Origin: Sparassis latifolia
Taxonomy: Eukaryota; Basidiomycota; Agaricomycetes; Polyporales; Sparassidaceae
Length of the DNA stretch: 64,000 nucleotides
Assembly (NCBI GenBank): GCA_018466975.1
Contig: CM031555.1
Coordinates: 1,984,001 to 2,048,000, forward strand
Direction: 5' to 3'
Of the stretch, positions 46,664 to 58,590 are shown in pieces. The notes beneath the pieces were generated by a model. The model was not told where the DNA came from, did not search any database, and saw only the letters and a list, made by a program, of their open reading frames with translations. Each line of letters starts with the position of its first letter. Within the stretch, counting starts at the first letter, position 1. A program made the translations under genes and the position numbers.

Positions 46664-47665
46664 ATGGTCTCTCAACCTGCCACGAAAGCGATCTCCAAGA
46701 AAGCTAAGACCTCAAGGGTTGCTCCAGCCCCGAAGGCCGATGTTAAATCAACTGCATCACATCCGTCCTGGAAGGACATGGTCAAGGTCAGTATATTGGC
46801 AATCATTATTCAATGTTCTTGTTGCTGATTCGTCTTCTTACCGACCAGGATTGTATCACCGAGCATTCCCAGGATGCTCGCACCGGTGTCTCTCGAGCTA
46901 CTATTAAGAAGGTAAACCCGTCACACGATACGTTGGCATACGTGTAGTGATTAACGGTATGCGCTATAGTTCATCAGCGAGAAGTACAACGTGGAATTTA
47001 CTGGCATGAATGCATCACAATTGAACCGCGCTATCGCACACGGTGCCGAACACGGCATCTTCTCATTACCCAAAGGTCCCTCGGGCAAAGTGAAGCTTGC
47101 TCCCAAGCTCAAGCCCGCCCCTGCCAACGAGGTGCGACGCATCATTGCTGTGTTCTATGGTCAAGGCTTATGCTATCTCAGAATGTGAAGCCGTTGGGTA
47201 CGAAGAAAACAAACAAAGATACCTCTGCTGCCGCGCCGTCGGCCAAGCCAGCGGTGAAGAAGGTTGCAGTTAAGAAGGCAACCGCTGCGCCAAAGAAGAC
47301 CAGCAGTGCTAAGGTAGAGAAGAAGAAGGTATGTCTTCTGCCTCGAACGGAAGTGCATGTGTTGATTCATATTTTAGCCGGCTGCAAAGGCTGCCGTCGC
47401 TGCAAAGGTTAAGGCCCCGTTGAAGCCTAAGTCCACGTCCAAGGCTAAGACGATGTCTACACCGAAGGCTGCTTCGAAAGCCAAACCCGCGTCCAAGGCG
47501 AAGACCGCGACGAAGAAGACCGCAGCGAAGCCGAAGTCTGCCGCTAAGCCCCAGTCCGCCGCGAAACCGATATCTGCGACCAAGCCAAGGTCGACGAAGG
47601 TGAGTTACAAACCTGCCATAGTCACATTTAATGGTGCTCATTTGCATCTGCAGACGGCTGTGTAA
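46664..47665 (+). CDS. linker histone H1
   Basis: Linker histone that binds nucleosome entry/exit DNA. Six exons: 46664..46786, 46849..46911, 46970..47131, 47182..47328, 47378..47599 and 47654..47665; 242 residues. The winged-helix globular domain spans HPSWKDMVKDCITEHS, GVSRATIKKFISEKYN and QLNRAIAHGAEHGIFSLPKGPSGKVKL, the expected H1/H5 pattern. The tails are Lys/Ala/Pro/Ser-rich, with repeats such as SKAKPASKAKTATKKT. The final exon encodes only TAV. The gene has introns, as is usual for fungal H1 and unlike animal replication-dependent histones. A TATA-like TATAAAGAG lies about 95 bp upstream (46569). Confidence 0.94.
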
Positions 47666-49614
47666 TATCATCGTTCCCGTCTTCCGCTCCTTCCGGTCTG
47701 ATCTTAGCTTGGCACCCCGTTACTTTATTCTGACCTGGTATACCTATATCTGTCTTTTGGTAGTCTAGTTGTACGAAGTGTAACATTATACTATTGGAAT
47801 GTGCTATGTCTTGTTACTGGCTACTAGCTGTGCAATGCAGTGAGGGTCTGCAAGTATTGTGGGTGACGCATACGATTTTGGGGTTCTGGATCCGAGATGT
47901 ACGTTGGTCGTTCAGATCTTCGTTTTCTTGGCAGATAGTGGTGACATGTTTCTGTCCCGAGTTGCGTTGAAAGGTTTGAGGTGGAAGTCAGTACTTTGAT
48001 TAATTGGTCAAGTACTGCAAACCGTCATTACCAAAAATAGCGTCAATTATGCTGCCTGTACTGCTCCCTCATCTTGAACATCGTCCTCTTTGATAAAACC
48101 ACTCATCTATCGTCACTTCCGTCTCATCTATTCCATCTCGTGTCTGCGAAAATGTACGCTCGTGCATGCACATTCTGCGGTAGAGACATCACGGCATTCT
48201 CGCGAAGACCGCGCCGTCATTGTACATACCTTACAGCACACAAAGCAGGCTGTTGTACAGATGATTCGTCTCCATTCATTTCTTCATTGTGCTTGCGACT
48301 GTGCGTGAGGATTATGTGCTTCAAAGCATCGTGCGAGTAGCCGATAGCTCTCTTAGGCTGCATATTGACATAGCTGGGTGCTCTCTTTGTATCGTAAGTC
48401 CTAGCATTCTGTGGGCTTGTTATCCCGAAATGTCTCTCTGGCTAGCTGTTGATAGAGGCATCCCCTTTGTAGTCTCCTTTGGTGGACGCCTTCGTCGCTT
48501 CTTGTGATGGTTTCCCGCGATGGCATGGCTCAAGAAGACGTTCATTCTACGTCCTAACATTTTCGGTCAAGAGAAGGTGCAGATTGTGTTTTATACTGTT
48601 ACATTCAGGCGCGATATCGAATGGTATGTGTCTCTGTCTAATGCATCGTGGCGCCTGGAAGTCTAATGAGTGTTGTTGACGACCGACGGGGACACCCTCG
48701 TTGTCACGGGCTTCTTACCATCTCGACTTTCCACACAGATGCGGTGGATCTTGGGCGAATCGAGGATCACACGGGAAAGTCGCGAGTGTTTGCTTTCAGG
48801 CGAAGCGGCTTACGGTATTTTTTTTTGACCTAGCAACAGGGGTGAACAGATGGCACTCCACGAAACAGGACCAACAGCAGCGGCCCTTCCCCCATCTGGC
48901 ACAACTTCCTTTGGTTATCTGCACTTGGATACCGATCCTCATCGTGCAGGACGGGACGCTGTGGGTGCATTACCGGCCCCTCCGCAACTGTTGCGGCGTT
49001 CACACATGCCCTCCACAGGTGATGACAGAGACTCATCACGAACGGAGCTTGCCTTTCTCTGCAAATCAACCTACGTTTTGGACGCGGAACAAGGGTGAGC
49101 TCACTCGGTGGCTGTAGGTGCCCAGTGTGATGCCGGTATCAAGTGGGTGCACGTGACATGCTGCGCGTCATAAGGATCCGGCAGAGTTCCCGTGTGCAGG
49201 TGCAGGACCAATTTGAGTACGGCCGGAGTGGGACAAGAGTCAGTAAGTTTCTCCGTTTTGAAGGTGGGTTTCTGGAGGTGCTGGGCGTCGGGTGACAGTC
49301 GTTCGGGGCCGGAGGCAGGCGGGAGGCAGAGAGAGGGCAGGCGTGACGAACGTGACGTGGCGTTTAGTGGGATCTAGATCGGAGCTGCGGCCATCAGGCT
49401 AGTCATTATTAGGCATGCCTGGCACGGTTACCGTTAGGGACCTGCCGCGTCCATACGCTCTCACAAAGCGCGTGCCGTTCCTTCTCGCCTTCTTTCTCCC
49501 GGACCTCTCCTCGTCCGTACTTCCACCCTTCCTCTGCCCCTCCTCAGACATCCACTCACTCTATCGCTGGCCGACGACTAGACTCAATCTACCCTCTTTA
49601 ATGCTCAGCTCCAC
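47666..49614. other. 1.9-kb region with no supported gene
   Basis: It lies between histone H1 and the GDS1-like gene. Several open frames exist on both strands (for example 48701..49117 and 48830..49069, overlapping in opposite directions), but none matches a family or shows consistent splice sites. A T-run (48820-48828) and a C/T-rich leader near 49480-49570, probably the 5' UTR of the next gene, are visible. A non-coding transcript or an unrecognised lineage-specific gene remains possible. Confidence 0.4.
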
Positions 49615-52600
49615 ATGGTCTCGACCGCCGCCTCGCCCGTCCAACAGCAGCCGTCTACCCAACACCAGTATGGCACCAGAATTCGCTCCAATTCAATCAT
49701 CCGTCCGTCTATCCGTCTTCGCCAGTCTCCTGACCCCCCTCACCCGCCGCGGCGCATCAAACCCGTCCCTGCACCGAAGTCCAAGTTGGGATTAGTGACC
49801 AGTCCACCGCCACAGCCCGACTTCCCTCCATTTCCCCCTCCTCACGTTATGCTTCATTCCGATGACGCCAATAGCAAAATATTTATGGCTATAGGGCGAT
49901 CCTTCATGTCGGTGGTACGTCTTTCCCTCCTTCGGCGTTGGGACCATGCATTTATACGCTCGTATGTTGTAACCACAGGATAATCGCGCCATGACGATCA
50001 AAGACCTTGCGGAGATGACCATGAAATATGGCTTGATGTGTCAAAAGTGCGTCGAGCTCATACTTTTTGTTGCTGTTTGGCTGACGTCTTTACTCCAATG
50101 CTATTGTTAGTGTGTCCGCGGCTGGTCAGGCGATCACTACCTATCTTCGTAATCACCTGCAGCGATGCGACGTCCAACAAGACCATCCACTTCTTCTCCG
50201 CCACGTTCTGTCCGGCACCGCGCATGATGATGACCTCGTACCCGCTTTGCACTCTCGCGTGGGTGGTGCTCATTGTACGCTCAGCGCTTCCGACAATAGG
50301 GTTACCAACTTTAGGCGCGGTACCATGGTTTGGTACCTCAGCAAAGCTGCTGGTGCTCCCTGCCCATTTGCTAGAGCTGGGATTCAGCTGTCCGACTACA
50401 GCGAGAATGGCAGGGTTGGATCAATTCCAAACCATGGACGAGAGAAGAAAAGGGAGAGAGATCGTGTACGGAGGGCGGAGCAGTGTGGTCAGAAGCGGAA
50501 GCGACTACTACGCGCTTGCGCTGACAAAGGTTCGGATTCGGATTCCCTAGGAGAGGAGGAGAAGAGACCCCCGAAAGTTAAGTTGACCTTGAGGCTTAGG
50601 CCGTCGCTCGTGTCCACTCCAGGCGCCTCGACCTCGGCTGCCTCCGCGTTACCATCAGATCCTACCCATCCATCCGAGTTGATGGATTTGACCGTGGACT
50701 CGGACTCTGACGACGACTCAATGTCAATAGACTCGGAAACATCTGAAGAATCATCCCCAGGAGCAAGTGTGGTACTGGAACCCTACCCTCGACGATCCCT
50801 CTCTATCCCTTCCTACACGCCCTCGCTTGATGGGTCGTACATTGCTCCTGAAGAGCAGACGGATCATCGCCGGTCGCCTTCAGTTCCTTACAGTGTGGAG
50901 TCCGCATCTCCTCCTCCCGATTCAGAAGATGAAGATGCGGACTTTCATATCAGCATGACAAGTGTGCGGCGCTCGTCTTCGGGTTATGACCTGGATGAGG
51001 ACGAGGAGGATGACTTATTCTACAATGGCTTCTATGATGTTGACGCAGAGACCACCTACGAAAGTCCTGGCCCGCGATCGCCTTCAGTCCAATTCGAAGA
51101 TGAGGCTGTGGTGAAACAGGAGCCCATTGATTTGGACGGACATCTTGCTGCTTTGGACGACCTAGAAATCACGGCTACCGGTATCGAAGTGGTGCGCATC
51201 GTGGAAATGGCCGCGGCCGGGCTTGATGAGGTGGGATTACCCAAAGAAGATCTCGAGTCGTGCGATTGTGTTCGTTGCAGGGAGTCCCATTCGCGAGCGT
51301 TCCTCCCTTCCGATGACGAACTTGATGTGACGAAAATCAAGGAGGAAGAGGTCGACCAGGTGTTACCATTGTTTCATGGTGAATTGCCACCATCACCACA
51401 GTCCGACTACCCGATATCTCCTGTCTCTGCATCACCAATCCAGTATGACTTCGTGGAAGGTCGTCGCCAAAGCGAACTTATGTGGAGCGATGTCGAACTT
51501 CTGGGGCCGGACACCGTCAAGCCCCATGATCTTGAGGATGAATCATGGTTGGAGAGTGGGAGCAGCTGGGACCACGCAGAATCCTCTGCGGAAGATACGG
51601 TACGGCGGTCTCATGTTCCTCTAGCTGTCACGGACCCCAAGTTCCCTGTTCGCACGCAAGTGCGCGTCCCACCGTTGCCTCCTCGGCTGGACCTCACTGC
51701 GACGGGTAATCAGAATACCGTCAAGAAAGAAGATGGTATTCGTCCCCCCGAAGTTGCAACGCCTTCGTTGATTTCCTCCCTGACCACACTTTCTATATGT
51801 ACGCCTACTTCACCAGATGCCGAGAGACATGACTCGGTCAGCTACCCTTCGCCTTCGGTGCAGACAAACGCTCCGGAGGGGGAGTCGCGTGTGGAATTGA
51901 CTTATTTCAACGAAGCGTCTGTACACATCTGCGCTTGCACTCCTGCAATCAGTGCTACACAATTCGAAGGTAGATTTATTGTAGCAAAATGCAAAAGGTT
52001 TGAGCCCTGATTACCCACTTTTCCATAGGCATCTTCGTATACCAGATGTCACTGGGCTCGTCGGTTGCTCTTCGGAGAATCGATTCCGATTTCGTGAACT
52101 TCTCCCCCATCGCTAGGTGTATGGGTATTCAATCACCGAGTGTCCTTCATGCAGTCGTTGTCACCCGAGGCTCACCAGCTGTGCGCGGTACATGGGTTCC
52201 GCGAGCTGTCGCACAGCCTCTTGTGGAGGATCATCCTGAGCTGGCCCTTTTTTTGTCGGACAGTCTCCATGGACGTTTCTCTTCACTCCTTCCTGATCCC
52301 TACCATGCAACCTCATGCCAGCCTGACAATGAGTTTGGGCCGCATTTCCAGTCTACTGTGGACGCGGAACGCTCAAGAGAAGCTCTATGGGAACCAGGGA
52401 TAGACTCGAACTGGGAGAGCGAAGATCATCTGTTTCCAGTACACCCTCCTTTCTCGTTGGCGTCGATTCCCACTCCGACGTCATTTCCGGAGGACGTGAC
52501 CATTCCTGAGACTCCCTTGAGCCCTACGGAAGAGGAGATGTTCCACGTTTTGTGTGCAGCTCCGGATTGGGAGGCATCGCCCGCTGTCGCCTGTCCCGTA

Positions 52601-52888
52601 GTCGCCTCAGCCGCTGCCGTTACCCCATCCATGGTCCCACTAGCTGTCACTTCACCCGAATCACCGGTGATGTTGACATCTGTCCCTCCGGCCCCAACAC
52701 CGCTTGCAGCAGTTACTAATTGCTCAGAGGACTGTGTGGTTAACAATGAGCCTTCCACTGGAGTTGTGAAGGACTCAGCATGCCGCGACCGTCCTTTGCG
52801 ACGATCGAAACGCGTGGCAAATGCCATTGCCAACTCTCGATCCCGGACACGATCCAACAAGAGAGGATCACGGAGTTCTTTGTCTTGA
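49615..52888 (+). CDS. GDS1-type winged-helix protein with C-terminal APSES/KilA-N-like domain
   Basis: Putative DNA-binding regulator of 1028 residues in four exons: 49615..49914, 49979..50046, 50111..51969 and 52029..52888. The first domain (residues ~95-200) matches the yeast Gds1 winged helix: AIGRSFMSVDNRAMTIKDLAEM, NVSAAGQAITTYLRNHLQRC and DHPLLLRHVLSGT. A basic stretch follows (REKKRERDRVRR, QKRKRLLR), then a long Asp/Ser/Pro-rich linker. Exon 4 opens with VYQMSLGSSVALRRIDSDFVN and contains RGSPAVRGTWVPRAVAQPL, a pattern close to APSES/KilA-N DNA-binding domains (R-R-x-D-x-x-x-V-N, then G-T-W-V-P). The end is Arg-rich (RRSKRVANAIANSRSRTRSNKRG). The combination suggests a transcription factor; its targets are unknown. 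Confidence 0.82.
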
Positions 52889-53787
52889 ACGAATGTTCAG
52901 TCGGTTGTCACTTCTTGTACTTTTTTGCGACTTACTTATTGAATTCGTCTTTCATGAAACCACCAGAGATTCCCTTAGAACCTGTATCGATTACGCGTCT
53001 CTTGTCTTTACTGCGTCTTGCGCCTGCTCGGCCCCAGCCGTGACCGCTTTGCTTCCTGATTTCCAGCAGACAACCGACCATCATCATCACTTAATCTCTC
53101 ACTTCTGATGGTCACGCCTTGACTGCCGAGGATCCGAATACCCCTTACTCCCACTACGTATGTTATGCGTCGAGCGATGATTTCGACATTTTGCGGTACA
53201 CTAGAAGGGCGAGTCCGATATTGTATGTGCTTGACAAAGTAACCCCACTCAGTATAGTGAACGATGGTAGTAAACTAGTTCGTTTATGTGCAAAATTATG
53301 AACAATATGACCCGTTTAGTATGATCCACGACGGGTGTGTTCGAGGCCTGCTGAGGATGCACAAAAACATATCAATTAATGGAAGCGGCTGTTGACGCCG
53401 TGAGAGCAACGTGACAAACCGCAAGGGAAACAAGGGCGGCTAAGGAAGCTTGAGCGGAGTTCCAAGGGCGTACAGCTGCTCCTCTCCTCTGTCCGAGCTC
53501 TTTGCTCCCAACCGCCATTCATCCTACTTAGTCCTACTATTTACCGGAAGTCTACCCTACTGTAGTAGTTCTGGGCAATCCTTGTCTATCTTCGCCCCAA
53601 AAATTTGGTTTCTGCTGAAAAATCTCCGTATTACGACCTATAGCCCCTCCTGCTCATAGTTATCTCGGACTCCCGAGTTCTGGTTGTCTTGCATTCTTGT
53701 TCGCTTCCCGCTTACCATCGCAACCAGCTCTGGTGTCTGCTACCCCCAATATTCAGTAATACCTAATTTTGCCGCATCGCAAGCGCA
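52889..53787. other. intergenic region upstream of the PUF gene
   Basis: This 899-bp gap between two plus-strand genes holds the 3' end of the GDS1-like gene and the promoter and leader of the PUF gene. The last 300 bp are C/T-rich, as in many highly expressed fungal leaders. No gene, clear repeat or RNA gene is seen. Confidence 0.4.
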
Positions 53788-56700
53788 ATGTCTCTGTCTG
53801 CTTCTGACAGCAACGGCTCTTTTTCCCGTGTCGCTTCCGGGAAGACACCCCCTCCAGCACCGTCTGCTGCTTTCGCAAAGAGGTCAATCAAAATCTTTCC
53901 TCATTCTTGATTGTCATTGACGCATACACTACCCAGGGCGCGGGAGATCGAGGCTGAAGAGAGACTAGGTGCTAGATACAGGCCTCCCGCGCTGCGCGCC
54001 TTGGCTTCAGGTGGTTCCCCTCCTAATGATTCCCCGTCCACGATCACTCCAGGCGATACATCTACCTTGCCTCCACCCACAACTTACCCAGCGGGCTTCA
54101 GGAGGGCTAGGGCCGGAACCTTACCTTCCAATGTCCAACTTGCTGCTCAACGGTTTGCAGCTGCGTCCAGCAACCTGGGAAGTACTCCCGCTTCGACTGA
54201 ATCATTCTCGGACCAGCTGCAGAGGCAAACCATTACCACCCCTTCTGCCACGCCAGCAGCAGCACCTGTTCGCCCCGGTTTACGTCATTCGGCTTCCATC
54301 GCGTCGTCGGTCGCCTCATCCGCTCTCACGGAGCGCCAGAGTCGTCTCCGTTCAGGATCATTGACACTGCCCACGGGCAACCTCTCCAATGCCTTCGGGT
54401 CTTCAATCTTTTCGTCATCCTGGCTTTCGAGGAACGATGGGGGTGCTGGATTACCTGTCCTAGATGATTTGCGTTCCGTCACGTCAATGGATTCTGGCGC
54501 TGATGACTTTGACGTCCATACCCTCGACTATCTGGGTTTAGACGAGACACTCCGTCATCCCCCTGCTGCTACTATCACTGAACTGCGCAACCAGGCACAG
54601 GCCGCGATCGCTGGAAATTTGGCTTCGCACCCGTCACGTCTGCGCGCGATCACCGTCTCGACTCCGTATCATGTCAGGTCCTCCGCCTCCAACCCTTTAC
54701 TTTCTACTCCAACTGCTCAGGAGGAAGAAGAGTTCTATGATGAGGATATGTACCACAGCCAGGGCCTGGACTCGTACGATGACAACGAGTCGAACGACTT
54801 TTTATCTTCCAACTATGTCGCCAAGGGTTTCAAGCACGGTGATCATCTCACTCTTCCCGGCCTCGGGTCCAGACCTCGTGCGATTTCTGTTGGTAACCTC
54901 GATGATACTTCAAGGTCTCTCCATCGCCGCGCCGCTGCTGCAGAAGCACAGCAAGCAAGCTACGCGACAGATCTCTCTTTGCAGACCGCCCTTGGTAGCG
55001 GCAGCCTCAGTCCCGCTAGTATCCTGAGATCGGACAAGCTCACCGGTATCCGTAATGGAGGTTCCCCGACCGTTCACTTTCCTGTTGGAGAACTCCCGCG
55101 AAGTTCGTCTTACCTCGCTGCACCATCCACCTCCCAGAACCGTGCCGTCTCTCCCAAATCGGAGAGCTCGTCCACACAGATGCAGACTCCGACCCGATCT
55201 TTGTGGATCGGTAACTTGGATAGCTCAGTTACCAGCGAACAGCTCATCCATGTGTTCGCTCCCTATGGTGCGATCGAAAGTTTGAGGTTGTTGCCGGAAA
55301 AGGTCAGTAGAATATATGGGTATTTTATACATGATCACTGAGCATCCCCAACAGGAGTGCGGTTTCGTTAACTTCGTAGATCAAGCGGATGCGGTTCGTG
55401 CCAAAGAAGATGTGCTCAACCGCCTTGGCGGTGACATCGGTATGCCCAATGGCCAGACGGTTCGGATTGGGTTCGGAAAGGCGGACAGTGCCCCGGTCGC
55501 TCCCGCTAAAGGAACCACGCTGAACAGCCCTTCGGCCACCTCTCCCGGAGGAGTTTTGGGCAAGAGTACCGGCAACAATTCTGGTTTGGCGGGTATGGAT
55601 GCTCAATTGCAATCCACTCCCACGAGAGCGTTATGGATCGGTTCCATTCCATCCACGACGACTCCAGCTACCATCTTGAGCGTTTTCAGTCCGTATGGAC
55701 CGATCGAGTCAGCACGAGTTCTCACCCACAAGAATTGCGGATTCAGTAAGTCGAGTCGTCTTATGTGATGATTATTCTCTAACGTCGGACTCCCAAGTCA
55801 ACTTTGAACGCTTGGATGATGCGGTGAGGGCCCGAAAAGCTCTCAATGGTCGTGACGTGTTGGGTAGTGATGTCGGTGCCATCCGTATTGGGTTCGCTAA
55901 GGTGCCCGTGAAGAACGGACAGGAGAGTAATGGTGCTCAAGATGATAGTGTTGGCCTCAATGTCCAGGGCATCGGCGATCTGAGTGTTGGCGCCACAATT
56001 CATGCCCTCCGCAACATCAAGGGTGCATCCACTATCCCTGTTGACCAGCAGGTCCTGAGTGGTGCGGTGGAGAATTACAGGTCGAACCTCCTCCTCAGCA
56101 TGATTAGCTCTGGCGCCCATTCCCCGTACGACGGTGTTGGCAAGCCTGCTGGTTGGACAGCTTCGGTTACTGAGCAGCAAATGATCATGAAGGAACTCAG
56201 TGGCGGTAGTCCGGATGCGGACGCTGATATTCAGGCCCTTGCAGGTTAGTGTCCTTATTCCACCGCACGTACTTTATTAATCTTAACGTTCAGAATTCCG
56301 TCCCCCTACTATGTATTACACCACGATTCCGCTGGTCTCCGAGAGACCGCATAACAGACGGTGGGATGCGTCGAAGTTACGCGAGCTGCGGAAGCGCCTC
56401 GACACTAGTACAATCTCCACTGAGGAGATTGATAATGTCGCTGCGGATTTCCTCGACGGCGAGATTGTTGATCTTGCCTCAGATTGGCTTGGGAATACGG
56501 TCTGTTATATTTCGTGATAATGGTGCAATGATCTCGATTGACTTTGCTATCAGGTTGTGCAGAAGCTGTTCGAGAAATGTTCTGCTAGTCCTAGATTGGC
56601 AATGCTCGAGCGCATTAGCCCTCACCTTGCCATGATTGGTATCCACAAGAATGGTACTTGGGCAGCGCAGAAGATCATCGAGTGCGTCCAGACGCCTGAC

Positions 56701-57984
56701 GAGGTTGCTATTATTACGCAGAATTTGAGGCCCTATGTTCCTCCCCTCCTCTTGGATCAATTTGGAAATTATGTCGTACAGTACGTTGTTACTCTTTGTT
56801 TTCTACGTCAGCTCACGTCATACCCATGAAGGTGCTGCCTTCGCTTTGGTGCTCCGGCCACAGATTTCCTGTTCGATGCCATGGTCGACCGTCTTTGGGA
56901 GATTGCACAGGGTCGCTTCGGCGCTCGTAGCATGAGGGCGTGCCTCGAGAGCACCAATATTACCCTGAGCCAGCAGCGCCGCATCGCCACGGCTATCATT
57001 CTCAACTCGATTCCGTTGGCCACCAACCCCAACGGTGCGCTGCTGTTGACGTGGCTCTTGGATACGTCGAGTTTCCCATCAAGGTACAACTTGCTGGCTC
57101 CCCGCTTCACACCGCATCTGTCGCACCTGTGCACCCATAAGTTGGCATCCCTGACGGTGCTCAGGATTGTGAACCAGAAGGTTGAACCGGAGGCTTCAAG
57201 CCAGATTGTAGAAGCTCTGTTCTCGTCTCCTGGAGACCACGTTCTCACTGATGTGTTGGGTGATCAAGTTAACGGCGTCGCCGTTGTTCACAAGATTCTC
57301 ACTAGCCCCTTTGTGGATCCCGCTCTCCGTCCGACCTATGTAGATGCCACGAAGCGTGTACTCATCGAGCTCAAGGTGATTGCCACTCAAGCCTACCGTC
57401 GTTTGATTGAGGAAGTCGGATTACCTGTCCCGAACTTGCAGCCCACGTATTCCACCAACGTCCCACAGCCTAGTAAGACCAAGTACACGGCGCAGAGCAA
57501 TTACACGATGCCTGGTCTTCCTGCTGGATATCCGTCCAATGATCAGGGTCTCGCCTCCATGATGGCGGCCCTACAGATGGGTGGACAAAATGCGGCGTCT
57601 GGTCCTCCTCGTCTGCAGATTGATCCGGGGTATGGTCAGGTCCCACAGAACGGTACGGGACGAGGTCGTGCTTCGAACCCTCCTTCAGCCTTCTCCCCGT
57701 CGACCGATCCTTTCAACCCATTCCGGTCTCCTGACGTGAACACTCAGAGGAATGGCGTTCCTCGTCGAAACGGAGGTATGCCGTCTGCGGCTGGCGGGAC
57801 GTCGTCCATCCCGTTCGGAGCTCAGTCTCCCAGCCTTACTCAGGCGGCCAACCTGATGGGCATGACACCGCCGCCGTACGCTAGCATGTCTCCTCAGTCC
57901 GTGCCACCTCACGTCTACCAGGCATACATGTATCAGATGTATCAACAGCAAAACACCCCGAACATGGGGACCTTCCACGCCTAG
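53788..57984 (+). CDS. RRM plus PUF RNA-binding protein (Puf1/Jsn1-Puf2 type)
   Basis: Pumilio-family RNA-binding protein, expected to bind 3' UTRs and control mRNA fate; yeast Puf1/Puf2 favour membrane-protein and mitochondrial messages. Seven exons: 53788..53882, 53937..55302, 55355..55745, 55798..56244, 56294..56499, 56554..56780 and 56832..57984; 1294 residues. The N-terminal 430 residues are Ser/Pro/Thr-rich disorder. Two RRMs follow: TRSLWIGNLDSSVTSEQLIHVF to CGFVNFVDQADAV, then TRALWIGSIPSTTTPATILSVF to CGFINFERLDDAV. PUF repeats include LASDWLGNTVVQKLFEKC, IGIHKNGTWAAQKIIECV and LLDQFGNYVVQCCLRFG, later units being more diverged. The tail is Asn/Gln/Pro-rich. The start at 53788 depends on a first intron (53883..53936) whose removal joins KR to AREIEAEERLG in frame. 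Confidence 0.92.
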
Positions 57985-58590
57985 AGCGACAGTTTGTCGG
58001 CGCGGCTGTCGTTCTTACGACATATAACGATCTGCTCCGGGGAACTCTATTCGAGATACGAGGATACAGACGTCCCGTCAATCCTTTCGCCGTTACCTTT
58101 GTTTTTACTGTATTCGTGTTCACATCTTCCAGGCCCGTGGCTCTGCTCCCTAGTTTTTGAGACCTTATACCCCTCCCTCACGTCATTTGCCCGGTATGTT
58201 CGCACATTCGTTTGAACAAGTCACCTAAAAGGTTGGACGCGGTTTTCCCGTCGGGCGGTGTCATTGCTGACGCCGGATGGGTGAATAGTTGGCTGTTATC
58301 TTCCGTTTCTCACTACTCGCTATCCTTGGTGGCACTATGTATAACTACTGGAGGGCTGTAAAATATGGCCACTGAACCTATTATAGAGAAGCCCCGAGTT
58401 TCCTGTTTCACTATAGAGTCAGACGTGGTGATTGAACTGGCATGGGCGGGTTGGGCGTGGGCTCGCGTCGCTGGACGTCGCGTACGCGTCATGTCACATT
58501 CGGAGGCACTGTCACTGCTTTCAGGAGGGTCAGCGCTCAGTGTCTTCCGCTAAGTCTGAACCTTTTTGACCTACCGAATCACTTGTCAGG
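57985..58590. other. intergenic region downstream of PUF
   Basis: This 606-bp gap separates the PUF stop from the next start. It should contain the long PUF 3' UTR and the FMP25-like promoter. A single open frame (58365..58553, 62 codons) has no family match and unusual Ala/Trp/Val content, so I do not call it. Confidence 0.4.

Noticed and set aside
48701..49117. 138-codon open frame on the + strand
   Set aside because: No family resemblance, overlapped by similar-length opposite-strand frames, high Cys/His/Trp content typical of chance translation.
58365..58553. 62-codon ORF upstream of the FMP25-like gene
   Set aside because: Odd Ala/Trp/Val composition and no family match; most likely part of the promoter or leader.
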